Notes: generated from the letters alone by a model not told the origin. DNA of 51,070 nt from Bacteroidota bacterium (GCA_016868585.1 VGGR01000010.1:1-51070); one strand, 5' to 3'; shown: positions 8,580 to 18,259, counted from the first letter of the stretch. Translations and numbers: made by a program.

Positions 8580-8616
8580 GGAAACTTTGAAAACGTTTAA
8601 AGTTTCCTTTATTTTG
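8580..8616 (+). promoter_or_regulatory. Probable TetR operator overlapping the efflux-operon promoter
   Basis: Positions 8580-8607 form a 28-bp imperfect palindrome with perfect 9-bp arms, GGAAACTTT and AAAGTTTCC. The centre adds two further pairs. A Bacteroidota-type promoter is superimposed: TTTG at 8586-8589, a 19-bp spacer, and TTATTTTG at 8609-8616, one mismatch from TAnnTTTG. The -33 box and the spacer lie inside the palindrome and the start of tetR follows 18 bp later. This is the geometry expected for autorepression by the TetR protein. That the TetR protein binds here is inferred. Confidence 0.7.
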
Positions 8617-8633
8617 TGTTTCCAATTCACCGT

Positions 8634-9248
8634 ATGGAACCCAAAAACCGAATAGTCAGGAAGGCCGATGAGCTGTTTATGCGTTATGGGATCCGCTCTA
8701 TTTCCATGGAAAACATAGCCGAAGCGTTGGGTATGAGTAAAAAAACACTCTACCAATATTTTTCCGACAAGGACCATTTAGTGGCTGAAGTGGTCAAGTT
8801 GCACACAGATGCGGTTTTTCAACAATGCGAAAATATTGCTTTGGAAGCCCGGGATGCGATACATGAGATTTTTTTGATCATGGAACATGTTATGGAGGAT
8901 TTCCGCAATATGAGCCCGATGGTTTTATTTGACCTTCAAAAATATCATCCATTGGGATTTCAGCTATTCAGTGAATATAAAAATCAATTCCTGCTAGGTC
9001 ATATTCGTTGCAATATTCAGCGCGGTATTCGGGAAGGGCTGTTTCGTGACAATATCCAATTAGAAATTATCAGCCGTTATCGCTTGCAATCCATGATGAT
9101 ACCATTCGATATAAATGTATATCAACCTGACAAGTTTAATCTGGCGGAAACGTCTCAATGGGTTGCAGAAAATTATGTTTATGGCCTGGCTACTATAAAA
9201 GGGCATCAGTTAATTCAGGATTACCAGGAAAAAAGAAAAAATAAATGA
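8634..9248 (+). CDS. TetR/AcrR family transcriptional regulator
   Basis: This 204-residue regulator has an N-terminal helix-turn-helix of the TetR type at about residues 5-50: RIVRKADELFMRYGIRSISM, then NIAEALGMSKKTLYQYFSDK. The remaining helical domain should bind an unknown ligand. The ATG at 8634 is preferred over an upstream GTG at 8616 because the latter lies in the promoter element. The stop overlaps the tolC-like ATG as ATGA, so translation is coupled to the efflux operon. It probably represses this operon through the palindrome upstream and is released by an efflux substrate. Confidence 0.93.
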   Translation: MEPKNRIVRKADELFMRYGIRSISMENIAEALGMSKKTLYQYFSDKDHLVAEVVKLHTDAVFQQCENIALEARDAIHEIFLIMEHVMEDFRNMSPMVLFDLQKYHPLGFQLFSEYKNQFLLGHIRCNIQRGIREGLFRDNIQLEIISRYRLQSMMIPFDINVYQPDKFNLAETSQWVAENYVYGLATIKGHQLIQDYQEKRKNK

Positions 9249-10666
9249 AGATGAATAAATCAAAAGCCATTTTGGTGGTGTTCTTGTTTGCGTTGGGTAC
9301 TTATCAAGTGCAGGCGATTGACACACTTCGTGTGGTGGAACACGTTTTTACTGCACAACAGGCAGTGGATTATGCCATGAAAAATAATGTACAGGTAAAA
9401 AATGCATTATTGGGGATCAAATTGCAACAAGAAACCAATCGTCAGGTTACGTCGGCAGCTTTTCCTCATATCAACGGAAGTATCAGTACTACCGTAAATC
9501 CAAATGTGGCAACACAGGTAATTCCCAACTTTATTTCACCCACAGCTTATCAGGTATTGATTGATAGAGGGGTAAAAGATGGCAATGGCAATCCCATTAC
9601 CATGCCTTCGGATTTTGGATTTATCGTCGCTCAGTTCGGCACCCGCTACAGCGCAAATGCAGCAGTAAGTCTCAATCAAATCCTTTTTGACGGACAGGTT
9701 TTTGTGGGACTGCAAGCCAGTAAAACCGCTATAGAATTTGCAGGAAAGAGTGCTGAATTAACTGCTGAAATTATCAAGGCCAATGTTTTGAAGGTTTACT
9801 ATCAATTGGTGGTTAGCCATACACAATTGGAATTATTGGATTCTACAATTGCCTTTGTGCAAAAAAACTTAGCGGACACTCGGGTGCTTTATCAGAATGG
9901 ATTTCGCGAAAAACTGGATATCGATCGTGTAGCCGTTCAACTGGCCAATTTACAAACGGAAAAAAATAAAGCGCTTGCCCTGGTGTCCAATGGATACTAT
10001 GGATTGAAAGTATTGATGGGCATGCCGGTTGCAGATCAGTTGACGCTAGCTGACTCATTGACACCGGAGAAGATCAAGGACGGTATGTTGGAGTCTGCTT
10101 CGTATGATTATAAGGATCGTAAGGAATTTCAATATGCAGACATGGGTAGAAAACTGGGAGAGTATAACGTACGCAGGTATAAGCTCAGTCAAATTCCAAC
10201 CCTGGCTCTTAATGGTTTGTATGCAAAAAATGCACAACGAAACACCTGGAATTTTTTAAATCAACACCAACCTTGGTTTGCCATTTCTAATGTGAGCGTA
10301 GGACTCAGTCTACCCCTTTTCAATGGCTTTGTGACCCGTTCAAAAATTGCACAAACTAAAATTGAATTAGCGCGTGCGCATAATGAAATTGAAGGCCTCA
10401 AGCGCAACATGGAGAGTGAAGTAGCCAGCGCAAAAAATAATTTTCAATCTGCTATCAGCCGAATGGATTTTCAGCAACAAAATGTTGCATTAGCCGCCAA
10501 CGTATACCAACAAACCAAGAAAAAGTACGAACTGGGTCTGGGTTCACAAACTGAGATCAATTTGGCGCAGAACGAATGGAAAGCGGCGCAAACCAATTAC
10601 ACCACTGCACTTGCTGATGCCATCATTGCACGAATTGATTGGCTTAAGGCAATTGGAAAATTATAA
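9245..10666 (+). CDS. TolC-family outer membrane efflux protein
   Basis: This 473-residue protein starts with a signal peptide (KAILVVFLFALGTYQVQA) and carries two long helical repeats typical of the TolC/OEP family. LTAEIIKANVLKVYYQLVVS and KKYELGLGSQTEINLAQNEW are classic TolC coiled-coil stretches. Trimers of such proteins form the outer-membrane exit duct of tripartite pumps. Its start overlaps the tetR stop by 4 bp, and the adaptor gene follows after 18 bp, so it is the outer-membrane part of the RND system encoded here. Confidence 0.93.
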   Translation: MKMNKSKAILVVFLFALGTYQVQAIDTLRVVEHVFTAQQAVDYAMKNNVQVKNALLGIKLQQETNRQVTSAAFPHINGSISTTVNPNVATQVIPNFISPTAYQVLIDRGVKDGNGNPITMPSDFGFIVAQFGTRYSANAAVSLNQILFDGQVFVGLQASKTAIEFAGKSAELTAEIIKANVLKVYYQLVVSHTQLELLDSTIAFVQKNLADTRVLYQNGFREKLDIDRVAVQLANLQTEKNKALALVSNGYYGLKVLMGMPVADQLTLADSLTPEKIKDGMLESASYDYKDRKEFQYADMGRKLGEYNVRRYKLSQIPTLALNGLYAKNAQRNTWNFLNQHQPWFAISNVSVGLSLPLFNGFVTRSKIAQTKIELARAHNEIEGLKRNMESEVASAKNNFQSAISRMDFQQQNVALAANVYQQTKKKYELGLGSQTEINLAQNEWKAAQTNYTTALADAIIARIDWLKAIGKL

Positions 10667-10684
10667 TCACCGAAAATAAAAACC

Positions 10685-11893
10685 ATGAATACGCTATCAA
10701 CCAGATTTCTTTTAATGTTACCACTGACCTTATTAGTTGCCTGTGGAGGTTCGCAGGAAAAGCAGGGAGACGCTGCTCAACTTCGTAACAAAATCGAGGA
10801 AATAAAAAAAGAGAAAGCCGCATTGGATAATACCCTTCGGGAATTGGAACAGCAATTGGCCATTGCAGATCCAAGCACAACACGGTCTGCCTTTTTAGTT
10901 GCTGTGGATACCTTAGAAAAAAGGGCATTTGCGCACTACATCGATTTGCAAGGTAGTGTGGAGGCAGAAGAAATGGCCTATGTAGCTCCTTCCGGCATGG
11001 GCGGTGTGGTCAAAGCTGTCTATGTAAAATTCGGACAGCGGGTCAGTAAAGGGCAGACCTTATTGAAACTGGACGATGCCGTAGCCAAACAGCAGTTGAC
11101 GGCTGCTCAACAACAAACCGGGATGCTGAAAACAAGATTGGAACAGGCGCAAACAATTTTACAGCGCTTTGAAAACTTGTGGAAGCAAAATATCGGCGCA
11201 GAGATCAGTGTGGTAAATGCCAGAGCAGATGTGGAAGCTTTAGCTGCTCAATTACGTGCGGCACAAGCACAGGTAGGCATGGCGCAGGAACAAGTGAATA
11301 TGGCCAGTGTAAAAGCAGAAATCAGTGGCGTCATCGATGAGTTGAATGTAAAAGTGGGCGAACTCTATACCCCACAAGCGGCTGCAACACCCGGCATGGG
11401 GATTCGTATTGTGAACAATAGCCGTTTAAAAGTCGTAACTCATGTTCCTGAAAATTATATTGGACGTGTTAAAAGAGGAGCCCGTGTGGATGTAAAAGTA
11501 TTGGAAAGCGGAAAAGAAAACTTTACCACAACGCTTGATGTAGTGGGGGAGTCAATCAATGCAATAACCCGTTCATTCAATGCGGAAGCCAGTATTCCTA
11601 CCCATGCAGCCTATAAGCCCAATCAAACGGCAAATGTTCGTTTCCTTGATTATAAGACAGACAGTACTATTGTGGTGCCCGTAAACACCGTGCAGCGCGA
11701 TGAGAAAAACAGGTTTGTATACGTGGTAGAGCAAAATGGGAACAGTTTACTTGCTCGGAAAAAGATTGTTACTACCGGTGAAGCCTATGGAGGTCAAATT
11801 GAAATCAGGTCCGGATTGGATCAGGGGCAGGTATTGATTACCCGTGGTTTTCAAAATGTATATGATGGACAAACTGTAAAGGTTGTTCAATAA
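10685..11893 (+). CDS. RND efflux periplasmic adaptor (membrane fusion protein), lipoprotein
   Basis: This 402-residue adaptor has a lipoprotein signal with a lipobox-like LVAC followed by GG, so it is probably lipid-anchored. After a short coiled coil (residues about 30-60) come the half-lipoyl segments flanking a helical hairpin: GVVKAVYVKFGQRVSKGQTL on one side and ISGVIDELNVKVGELYTP on the other. Beta-barrel and membrane-proximal domains follow (QTANVRFLDY, ITRGFQNVYDGQTVKVV). It sits between the TolC-like and RND genes with short gaps, and should link the inner-membrane pump to the outer-membrane channel. Confidence 0.93.
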   Translation: MNTLSTRFLLMLPLTLLVACGGSQEKQGDAAQLRNKIEEIKKEKAALDNTLRELEQQLAIADPSTTRSAFLVAVDTLEKRAFAHYIDLQGSVEAEEMAYVAPSGMGGVVKAVYVKFGQRVSKGQTLLKLDDAVAKQQLTAAQQQTGMLKTRLEQAQTILQRFENLWKQNIGAEISVVNARADVEALAAQLRAAQAQVGMAQEQVNMASVKAEISGVIDELNVKVGELYTPQAAATPGMGIRIVNNSRLKVVTHVPENYIGRVKRGARVDVKVLESGKENFTTTLDVVGESINAITRSFNAEASIPTHAAYKPNQTANVRFLDYKTDSTIVVPVNTVQRDEKNRFVYVVEQNGNSLLARKKIVTTGEAYGGQIEIRSGLDQGQVLITRGFQNVYDGQTVKVVQ

Positions 11894-11917
11894 TCGCTAC
11901 AACATAAAAAATTCATT

Positions 11918-14900
11918 ATGTCAAGTTTTCAAGGAAAGATCGTCAATAAGATAAAAGAGTTTGGACCTACCAGTTGGTCAATTGACAATCGCACCAGCAT
12001 TTACATTATTGCCATTTTAATTTCACTTTTCGGATATATCAAGTTCACTACGCTACCAAAGGAACAGTTTCCTGATGTGGTCATTCCTACCATTTCAGTA
12101 ACTACGGTGTATGTGGGCAATTCGCCCAAGGATATAGAAAACTTAGTTACCCGTCCTATTGAAAAGCAATTGAAGGGGATCAGTGGCGTTAAGGTCAATA
12201 AAATTACCAGTACTTCACAAACAGATTTTTCGCTAATTGTTGTAGAGTTTGATACGGATGTAAAAAGTGAAGTGGCAAAACAAAAAGTAAAGGATGCCGT
12301 AGATAAATCTACCAAGGATTTACCAACTGATTTAACCAGTCAGCCTGATGTACAGGAATTTTCGTTCAGTGAAATGCCCATTTTGTTTGTGAACATCAGT
12401 GGTGATTTTGACCCCACCAAACTCAAGGAGTACGCGGATAAGATCCAAGATAAGGCAGAGGAGTTGCCTTCGATTACACGTGCTGAGATCGTAGGTGCTC
12501 CTGAGCGCGAAATTCAGGTTAACGTGGATCCCTATCGCATGACTACCGCTAAGGTCAGCTTTATGGATATTGAAAACGCCATAGTTCGCGAGAATATGGA
12601 TATTACCAGCGGACAGGTGGATGCGGGCAACATGAAAAGAACGTTACGCGTCAAGGGACAGTTCCGTGAAGCTGCAGATATGGAAAATATTGTGGTGCGT
12701 AGCTCGGCTCGTGGCGCCGCTGTTTATTTACGCGATGTGGCGGATATCCGAGATACGGTTAAACAATATGAAAGTTTTGCGCGCTTAAATGGGAAGAATG
12801 TAATAACGCTCAATATTGTAAAGCGAGCAGGAGAAAACTTGATCACCACGGCAGATGGTGTCAAAGCTCTTCTTGCGGAAATGCGGGAGAAACAGGAATT
12901 GCCGCAGCGTTTAAAAGTGGATTTTACCGGGGATCAAAGCAAGGGTTCAAAAAAATCTTTCAATGAATTGATCAATACGATTATCATCGGTTTCATTCTG
13001 GTATTAGTGATACTGATGTTTTTCATGGGCATTACCAATTCCTTCTTTGTAGCCTTAAGCGTTCCATTGAGCGTATTTGTGGCCTTTATGTTTCTCCCGG
13101 TTGCTGATGCTATTGTAGGAGGAAGTGTTACGCTCAACTTCATTGTATTATTTGCCTTATTATTTGGACTTGGGATTATTGTAGACGATGCGATAGTGGT
13201 CATTGAAAACACACACCGCATTTTTAACAACGGCAAGGTTCCTGTTATCAAGAGTGCCAAGGAAGCGGCCGGAGAAGTATTTATTCCAGTGCTGGCGGGT
13301 ACGGCAACCACCTTGGCTCCGTTCTTCCCTTTATTATTCTGGAAAGGAGTTATCGGAAAGTTCATGATCTACCTGCCCACGATGTTGATCCTGACACTGG
13401 CGGCATCATTGGTGGTAGCGTTTATTTTTAATCCGGTATTTGCGGTGAGTTTTATGAAACCTGAGGTTAAGGATGGTGCCCGACACAAGTCAATGGTTTT
13501 TCGTCAGAAATGGTTTTGGGTATTTGTGATAGCGGGCCTGCTATTGCATGTAATTGGTTTTACCGGAACAGCCAATATGTTATTAGTCCTGGCTATTTTA
13601 ATGGTCTTGCATGTTTATTTCTTGCAAGAACTAATTTGGAAGTTCCAACATAGCACGCTTCCTGGACTTATGAATCAGTATGAAAAACTGTTGCGTTGGA
13701 TCTTGGGGGGTAAACGTCCTGTAAAAACATTTGCCTCACTGTTCCTCCTCTTTATTTTATCAATAGTCCTGCTGGGATTACGGGGCAATAAAATGACCTT
13801 CTTCCCAAGTGGAGATCCCAATTTTGTCTATGTATATGCCAAGTTACCGGTGGGCACTGCAGTAGAATATACCGATAGCGTAACCCGGGTGCTGGAAAAT
13901 CGTGTCATGACTGCGTTAGCAGATCAACAACCTGGCAAGGAGGGCAGTATTGTAGAAAGTGTGATCAGTAATGTGGCGGTTAGTGCAAACAATCCACGCG
14001 ATAATAATCGAAGTGTGCAACCGCACTTGGGACGTATTCAAGTGTCGTTTGTTGAATTTGAAAAGAGACATGGAAAATCCTCGACTCTCTTATTAACGGC
14101 TATTCGTGAGGCCGTGCAGGGAATTCCGGGTGTTGATGTAGAAGTAGATCAGGAAACCACTGGGCCGCCTACAGAACCACCGGTGAACATTGAAATTGCC
14201 GGAGATGATTTTGATCAACTCACTAAAGTGGCTACGCAATTGCTGCAATATATTGATGCCAATCCGGTAAATGGCATCCAGAGTTTAAAAGCTGACGTGG
14301 ACCTTAATAATCCCGAAATCACGGTTAATGTGGATCGTAGCAAAGCCACGATGGAAGGCGTAAGCACGGCACAAATCGGAATGGCCTTACGCACCGCGCA
14401 ATTTGGTAAAGAGGTAAGCAAAATAAAAGATGGAGAGAACGAATATAAAATTCAACTTCGTTATCAAGCTGATCGCCGTACCAGTGTAGATGATTTATTG
14501 AACACTCGCATTGTTTTCATGGATATGAATACCATGCAGGTAAAATCAATACCATTAGGTGCGGTAGCTGCTGTGGAATATACCAATACGGCCGGTGGGG
14601 TCAAACGAAAAAACACCCGCAGGACAATCCAGTTACAAAGTAGTGTGGCAAATCCTACTTTAGTTGCCGGTATCAACGCCGCACTCAAAGAAAAAATAGA
14701 GGCATTTCAATCCATTACCAGCATACCTGCTGATATTACCATCCGTCAACAAGGACAAAGTGAACAGGAAAAAGAAACGCAAGCCTTCCTGGGTAGCGCA
14801 CTGTTGATGGCTATTGGCATTATTTTTCTGATCCTGGTATTACAGTTCAACAGCATGAGCAAGCCATTTATTGTAATCACAGAAATTTTCTTTTCAGTAA

Positions 14901-15478
14901 TTGGCGTATTAATCGGGTATGCACTCAGCGGGATTACTCTTTCTACCATCATGGTGGGCACAGGAGTGGTTGGCCTGGCCGGAATTGTGATCAAGAATGG
15001 AATTCTGTTGATTGAATTCACCGACCGGCTACGCACGCGCGGCTATCGTACCCGTGAAGCCGCTATCCAGGCCTGCAAGATCCGTATCATACCTGTATTG
15101 CTCACTGCCGTTGCCACTATTATGGGGTTACTGCCATTGGCGGTTGGATTCAACATAGACTTTGCAGGGCTCCTCCAACACCTTCGTCCCAATATTTTCT
15201 TTGGTGGAGATAGCGTGGTATTTTGGGGGCCGCTCAGCTGGACCATTATCTTCGGGTTGATCTTTTCGTTCTTCCTTACCTTGCTGATGGTTCCCGGAAT
15301 GTATTTGATTGCCGAGCGTTTACGCCGTCCCATGGAACAATTCTATGGTACCCGCTATATTGCTTTGTTGGGATTTGCCGGACCCTTCTTTTTCCTATTT
15401 GTAGGGGTGATGTTTATTGTTCGCCGTATACAAGGAAGAAAAGTATGGTTAGGTCATCCGGGAAAATTGAGTCAATAA
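11918..15478 (+). CDS. RND efflux transporter permease (HAE1/AcrB type)
   Basis: This 1186-residue proton-driven RND pump has the expected repeat layout: TM1, a large periplasmic porter domain, TM2-6, then the same again. The proton-relay aspartates are present in TM4 (GIIVDDAIVVIENTHR), as is the TM10 lysine (GIVIKNGILLIEF). AcrB relatives are near 1050 residues. Here the extra length comes from an added hydrophobic pair between TM6 and TM7 (about residues 515-585, FWVFVIAGLLLHVIGF and MLLVLAILMVLHVYFL) and another hydrophobic segment at the C-terminus (about 1150-1172). The substrate is unknown. It ends the tetR-tolC-adaptor-RND operon. Confidence 0.94.
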   Translation: MSSFQGKIVNKIKEFGPTSWSIDNRTSIYIIAILISLFGYIKFTTLPKEQFPDVVIPTISVTTVYVGNSPKDIENLVTRPIEKQLKGISGVKVNKITSTSQTDFSLIVVEFDTDVKSEVAKQKVKDAVDKSTKDLPTDLTSQPDVQEFSFSEMPILFVNISGDFDPTKLKEYADKIQDKAEELPSITRAEIVGAPEREIQVNVDPYRMTTAKVSFMDIENAIVRENMDITSGQVDAGNMKRTLRVKGQFREAADMENIVVRSSARGAAVYLRDVADIRDTVKQYESFARLNGKNVITLNIVKRAGENLITTADGVKALLAEMREKQELPQRLKVDFTGDQSKGSKKSFNELINTIIIGFILVLVILMFFMGITNSFFVALSVPLSVFVAFMFLPVADAIVGGSVTLNFIVLFALLFGLGIIVDDAIVVIENTHRIFNNGKVPVIKSAKEAAGEVFIPVLAGTATTLAPFFPLLFWKGVIGKFMIYLPTMLILTLAASLVVAFIFNPVFAVSFMKPEVKDGARHKSMVFRQKWFWVFVIAGLLLHVIGFTGTANMLLVLAILMVLHVYFLQELIWKFQHSTLPGLMNQYEKLLRWILGGKRPVKTFASLFLLFILSIVLLGLRGNKMTFFPSGDPNFVYVYAKLPVGTAVEYTDSVTRVLENRVMTALADQQPGKEGSIVESVISNVAVSANNPRDNNRSVQPHLGRIQVSFVEFEKRHGKSSTLLLTAIREAVQGIPGVDVEVDQETTGPPTEPPVNIEIAGDDFDQLTKVATQLLQYIDANPVNGIQSLKADVDLNNPEITVNVDRSKATMEGVSTAQIGMALRTAQFGKEVSKIKDGENEYKIQLRYQADRRTSVDDLLNTRIVFMDMNTMQVKSIPLGAVAAVEYTNTAGGVKRKNTRRTIQLQSSVANPTLVAGINAALKEKIEAFQSITSIPADITIRQQGQSEQEKETQAFLGSALLMAIGIIFLILVLQFNSMSKPFIVITEIFFSVIGVLIGYALSGITLSTIMVGTGVVGLAGIVIKNGILLIEFTDRLRTRGYRTREAAIQACKIRIIPVLLTAVATIMGLLPLAVGFNIDFAGLLQHLRPNIFFGGDSVVFWGPLSWTIIFGLIFSFFLTLLMVPGMYLIAERLRRPMEQFYGTRYIALLGFAGPFFFLFVGVMFIVRRIQGRKVWLGHPGKLSQ

Positions 15479-15511
15479 TTATTAAATTCATAGTTGAACA
15501 AAATAATAATC

Positions 15512-17368
15512 ATGGTCCGCAAACAGGAAATACTGCAAGATGTAGTGATCAAATTCGCCGGCGATAGTGGTGATGGAATGCAACTGACCGGTAATCAGTT
15601 TACCAACAATACGGCGCTGTTAGGTATTGATCTGGCTACATTCCCCGATTTTCCGGCAGAGATTCGTGCGCCACAGGGTACCCTTCCCGGAGTCAGTGGG
15701 TTTCAGTTACGATTTTCCTCCGATCGTGTATTTACACCCGGAGATGCCTGTGATGTGTTGGTAGCCATGAATGCGGCGGCTTTGAAAGTTAATCTGAAAA
15801 CGCTGAAGAAAGGGGGTAAGATCCTTGTTAATACAGATGGTTTTGATGCCAAAAATTTACGTCTGGCTAATTATCCGGAAGGAGTGCATCCACTGGAAGA
15901 TGGAAGTCTGAGCAATTATGAGGTGTTCAAAATGGATGTAACAAAAATGACGCGCGAGGCGCTCAAGGATGTTGCGCTCGGAATGAAGGAGAAAGATCGT
16001 GCAAAGAACATGTTTATGCTTGGGTTTTTGTATTGGATGTACGGCAGGGACATGGAAAATTCCATCAACTTTATCAAAGAAAAGTTTTCCAAGAAACCTG
16101 ATATCATGAACAGCAACATTGCTGTTTTAAAAGCAGGTTATAATTACGGAGACACTACAGAAACATTTACCACCACTTTTTCAGTGGAACGTGCTAAAAT
16201 GGAGCCAGGCTCTTATCGTTCCATCATGGGTAACCAGGCGGTTTCACTTGGATTAATAGCAGCTTCGCAAAAAAGCGGATTGCCATTATTTTTAGGATCA
16301 TATCCGATCACACCCGCATCTGATATTCTACATGATCTTTCCAAGTTTAAAAACTTTGGGGTTCGTACTTTCCAAGCCGAGGACGAAATTGCAGCAATTA
16401 CCTCTGCCATAGGAGCTTCCTACGGAGGTGCATTGGGTATAACCACTTCCAGCGGTCCGGGTATAGCATTGAAAGGCGAAGCCATGGGTTTGGCTGTGAT
16501 GTTGGAAATTCCACTTTTAATCATCAATATTCAACGTGGTGGTCCTTCTACCGGTCTTCCCACTAAAACCGAGCAGAGTGATTTGATGCAGGCCTATTAT
16601 GGACGAAATGGAGAATGCCCAATGCCCATACTGTCTGCTTCCACACCTGCTGATTGTTTTGATGCTATATATGAGGCTGCCGGTATTTCTATTCAACATA
16701 TGACGCCTGTCCTGTTTTTAAGTGATGGGTATATTGCCAATGGTGCGGAACCATGGCGATACCCACAATCAAAAGATCTGCCTGCTATTGAAGTAAAATT
16801 CAAAACCACATTGGATGAGGGCGAAGAAATGTATAAACCCTATGCGCGTAATCAAAAACTAGCGCGTCCATGGGCTGTGCCCGGAACAGCCGGTTTGGAA
16901 CATCGAATAGGTGGATTGGAAAAGCAAAATATTACCGGTAATGTCAACTACGAACCGGAGAATCATCAGCTGATGATAAAACTCAGGCAGGAAAAAATAG
17001 ATAAGATCGCGGAATATATTCCGGAACAAAAATTAGATAGCGGTCCTGAGAAAGGAAAAATATTGGTGCTGGGTTGGGGCTCCACTTATGGTGCCATTAA
17101 ATCTGCCGTAGCTGAATTGCAAGCCCGAGGTCAGGCTGTTAGTCATGCTCACCTTCGTTATGTACGGCCCTTCCCGCGTAACCTCGGACAATTGATCAAG
17201 AATTTTGATCAGGTATTGATTCCTGAAATTAACAATGGGCAGCTGATCAAAATAATTCGTGATACTTATTTAGTGGATGCCAAGGGGTATAACAAGATCA
17301 TGGGAGTTCCCATTACTACAACTGAATTAGTGCATTGCTTGGAAGAAATGTTGTGTGGTAAAAACTAA
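15512..17368 (+). CDS. korA: 2-oxoacid:ferredoxin oxidoreductase, fused gamma-alpha subunit
   Basis: This 618-residue protein joins a gamma-type domain (about residues 1-190, beginning VVIKFAGDSGDGMQLTGNQF) to an alpha-type pyrimidine-binding domain (about 210-600, with GSYPITPASDILHDLSKF, QAEDEIAAITSAIGASYGG and TSSGPGIALKGEAMGLA). This is the KorA architecture of 2-oxoglutarate:ferredoxin oxidoreductases. The ATG at 15512 directly precedes the conserved start, and an upstream in-frame TTG is less likely. The ThDP/Fe-S beta subunit (KorB) is needed for activity but is not adjacent: the next gene is nth, convergent, with a 4-bp overlap. Substrate specificity is not decided by this subunit alone. 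Confidence 0.88.
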   Translation: MVRKQEILQDVVIKFAGDSGDGMQLTGNQFTNNTALLGIDLATFPDFPAEIRAPQGTLPGVSGFQLRFSSDRVFTPGDACDVLVAMNAAALKVNLKTLKKGGKILVNTDGFDAKNLRLANYPEGVHPLEDGSLSNYEVFKMDVTKMTREALKDVALGMKEKDRAKNMFMLGFLYWMYGRDMENSINFIKEKFSKKPDIMNSNIAVLKAGYNYGDTTETFTTTFSVERAKMEPGSYRSIMGNQAVSLGLIAASQKSGLPLFLGSYPITPASDILHDLSKFKNFGVRTFQAEDEIAAITSAIGASYGGALGITTSSGPGIALKGEAMGLAVMLEIPLLIINIQRGGPSTGLPTKTEQSDLMQAYYGRNGECPMPILSASTPADCFDAIYEAAGISIQHMTPVLFLSDGYIANGAEPWRYPQSKDLPAIEVKFKTTLDEGEEMYKPYARNQKLARPWAVPGTAGLEHRIGGLEKQNITGNVNYEPENHQLMIKLRQEKIDKIAEYIPEQKLDSGPEKGKILVLGWGSTYGAIKSAVAELQARGQAVSHAHLRYVRPFPRNLGQLIKNFDQVLIPEINNGQLIKIIRDTYLVDAKGYNKIMGVPITTTELVHCLEEMLCGKN

Positions 17369-18009
17369 AAGGCTTTTCGTTTGAAAGCAACGCACACCTC
17401 TTGCAATCCACATTTTTCACAAGCAGGACCACGGGCCACACAAGTATATCGACCATGCAAGATCAGCCAGTGATGTGCCTTATGAATTAGCTTGGCAGGA
17501 AAATTTTTAATTAATATTTTTTCTACGAAAAGCGGGGTGGTTGCGGTGGAAGGAACCAATCCAATTCTTCTGCTTACCCGAAACACATGGGTATCCACTG
17601 CCATGTTTGGCTGTTTATCGATTACAGAAGTAATTACATTAGCTGTTTTGCGTCCCACTCCGGGCAGTTGAATCAACTCCTCTACGGTCATGGGTACTTT
17701 TCCTTCAAAATCCTTGATCAGCTTTTGTGCCATTCCAATCAAGTGTTTGGATTTGTTATTGGGATAGGATATGCTTTGAATCAAGGGAAATACTTGCTCA
17801 AAACCGGCCTTGGCCAAAGCGTGTATGCTGGGAAATTTCTTAAAAAAGGCAGGAGTGGTTTGGTTGACCCGCTTATCTGTGCATTGCGCGGAAAGAATTA
17901 CAGCCACCAATAACTGATAAGGGTTATCATAGAATAACTCAGTTTCTGCATCGGGGGCGTGGGTAAGAAAATAATCAGTTACAAATTGGTACCTCTGCTG
18001 GCGGGTCAT
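17365..18009 (-). CDS. nth: Endonuclease III
   Basis: This 214-residue DNA glycosylase/AP lyase removes oxidised pyrimidines in base-excision repair. The helix-hairpin-helix is LPGVGRKTANVI, with the catalytic lysine inside it, and the catalytic aspartate lies in VDTHVFRVSRRIGL. Near the C-terminus the [4Fe-4S] ligands follow the exact pattern C-x6-C-x2-C-x5-C (CVARGPACEKCGLQEVC). Length is standard for the family. It overlaps korA by 4 bp at the 3' end and may share a transcript with the small gene upstream. Confidence 0.96.
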   Translation of the reverse strand: MTRQQRYQFVTDYFLTHAPDAETELFYDNPYQLLVAVILSAQCTDKRVNQTTPAFFKKFPSIHALAKAGFEQVFPLIQSISYPNNKSKHLIGMAQKLIKDFEGKVPMTVEELIQLPGVGRKTANVITSVIDKQPNMAVDTHVFRVSRRIGLVPSTATTPLFVEKILIKNFPAKLIHKAHHWLILHGRYTCVARGPACEKCGLQEVCVAFKRKAF

Positions 18010-18025
18010 AGCCGCAAGTTACGGA

Positions 18026-18259
18026 TCAGGGAACGGTCTGGACCTGAGTGTTGGAGGCATATCGAAGTATATTCAGAATTACCTCCGTGCGGGGCGATTC
18101 CAACCTGCGGTCCAGTCTTTCTAAAGTAGTTTTTAATACCCCCATTTTTTCACGAAGGGTCCAGTCAGTCTCCAATGCTTCCTCCAGGACTTGACGTTGA
18201 GAGGTCTCCATTTCGTGATAGAGGTAAAGGACCAGATCTTCGGGGGTGTAGGCTTTCAT
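18026..18259 (-). CDS. Small conserved-type protein of unknown function
   Basis: This 77-residue, charged, helical protein begins YTPEDLVLYLYHEMETSQRQ, which resembles the helical N-terminus of anti-sigma-like small proteins (a short segment ahead of a missing membrane part). It has no cysteines, membrane segment or signal peptide. It lies 16 bp upstream of nth and downstream of the FtsB/DivIC-like gene on the same strand. I cannot assign a function. The length, clean start and tight packing make it a credible gene. Confidence 0.65.
   Translation of the reverse strand: MKAYTPEDLVLYLYHEMETSQRQVLEEALETDWTLREKMGVLKTTLERLDRRLESPRTEVILNILRYASNTQVQTVP

Noticed and set aside
12934-13365. Minus-strand open frame of 143 codons inside the RND gene
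   Set aside because: It lies wholly within a conserved membrane-protein coding region on the other strand, has low-complexity Thr/Ser/Asn-rich content, and shows no family resemblance. Similar antisense frames occur inside acs and the M1 peptidase gene.
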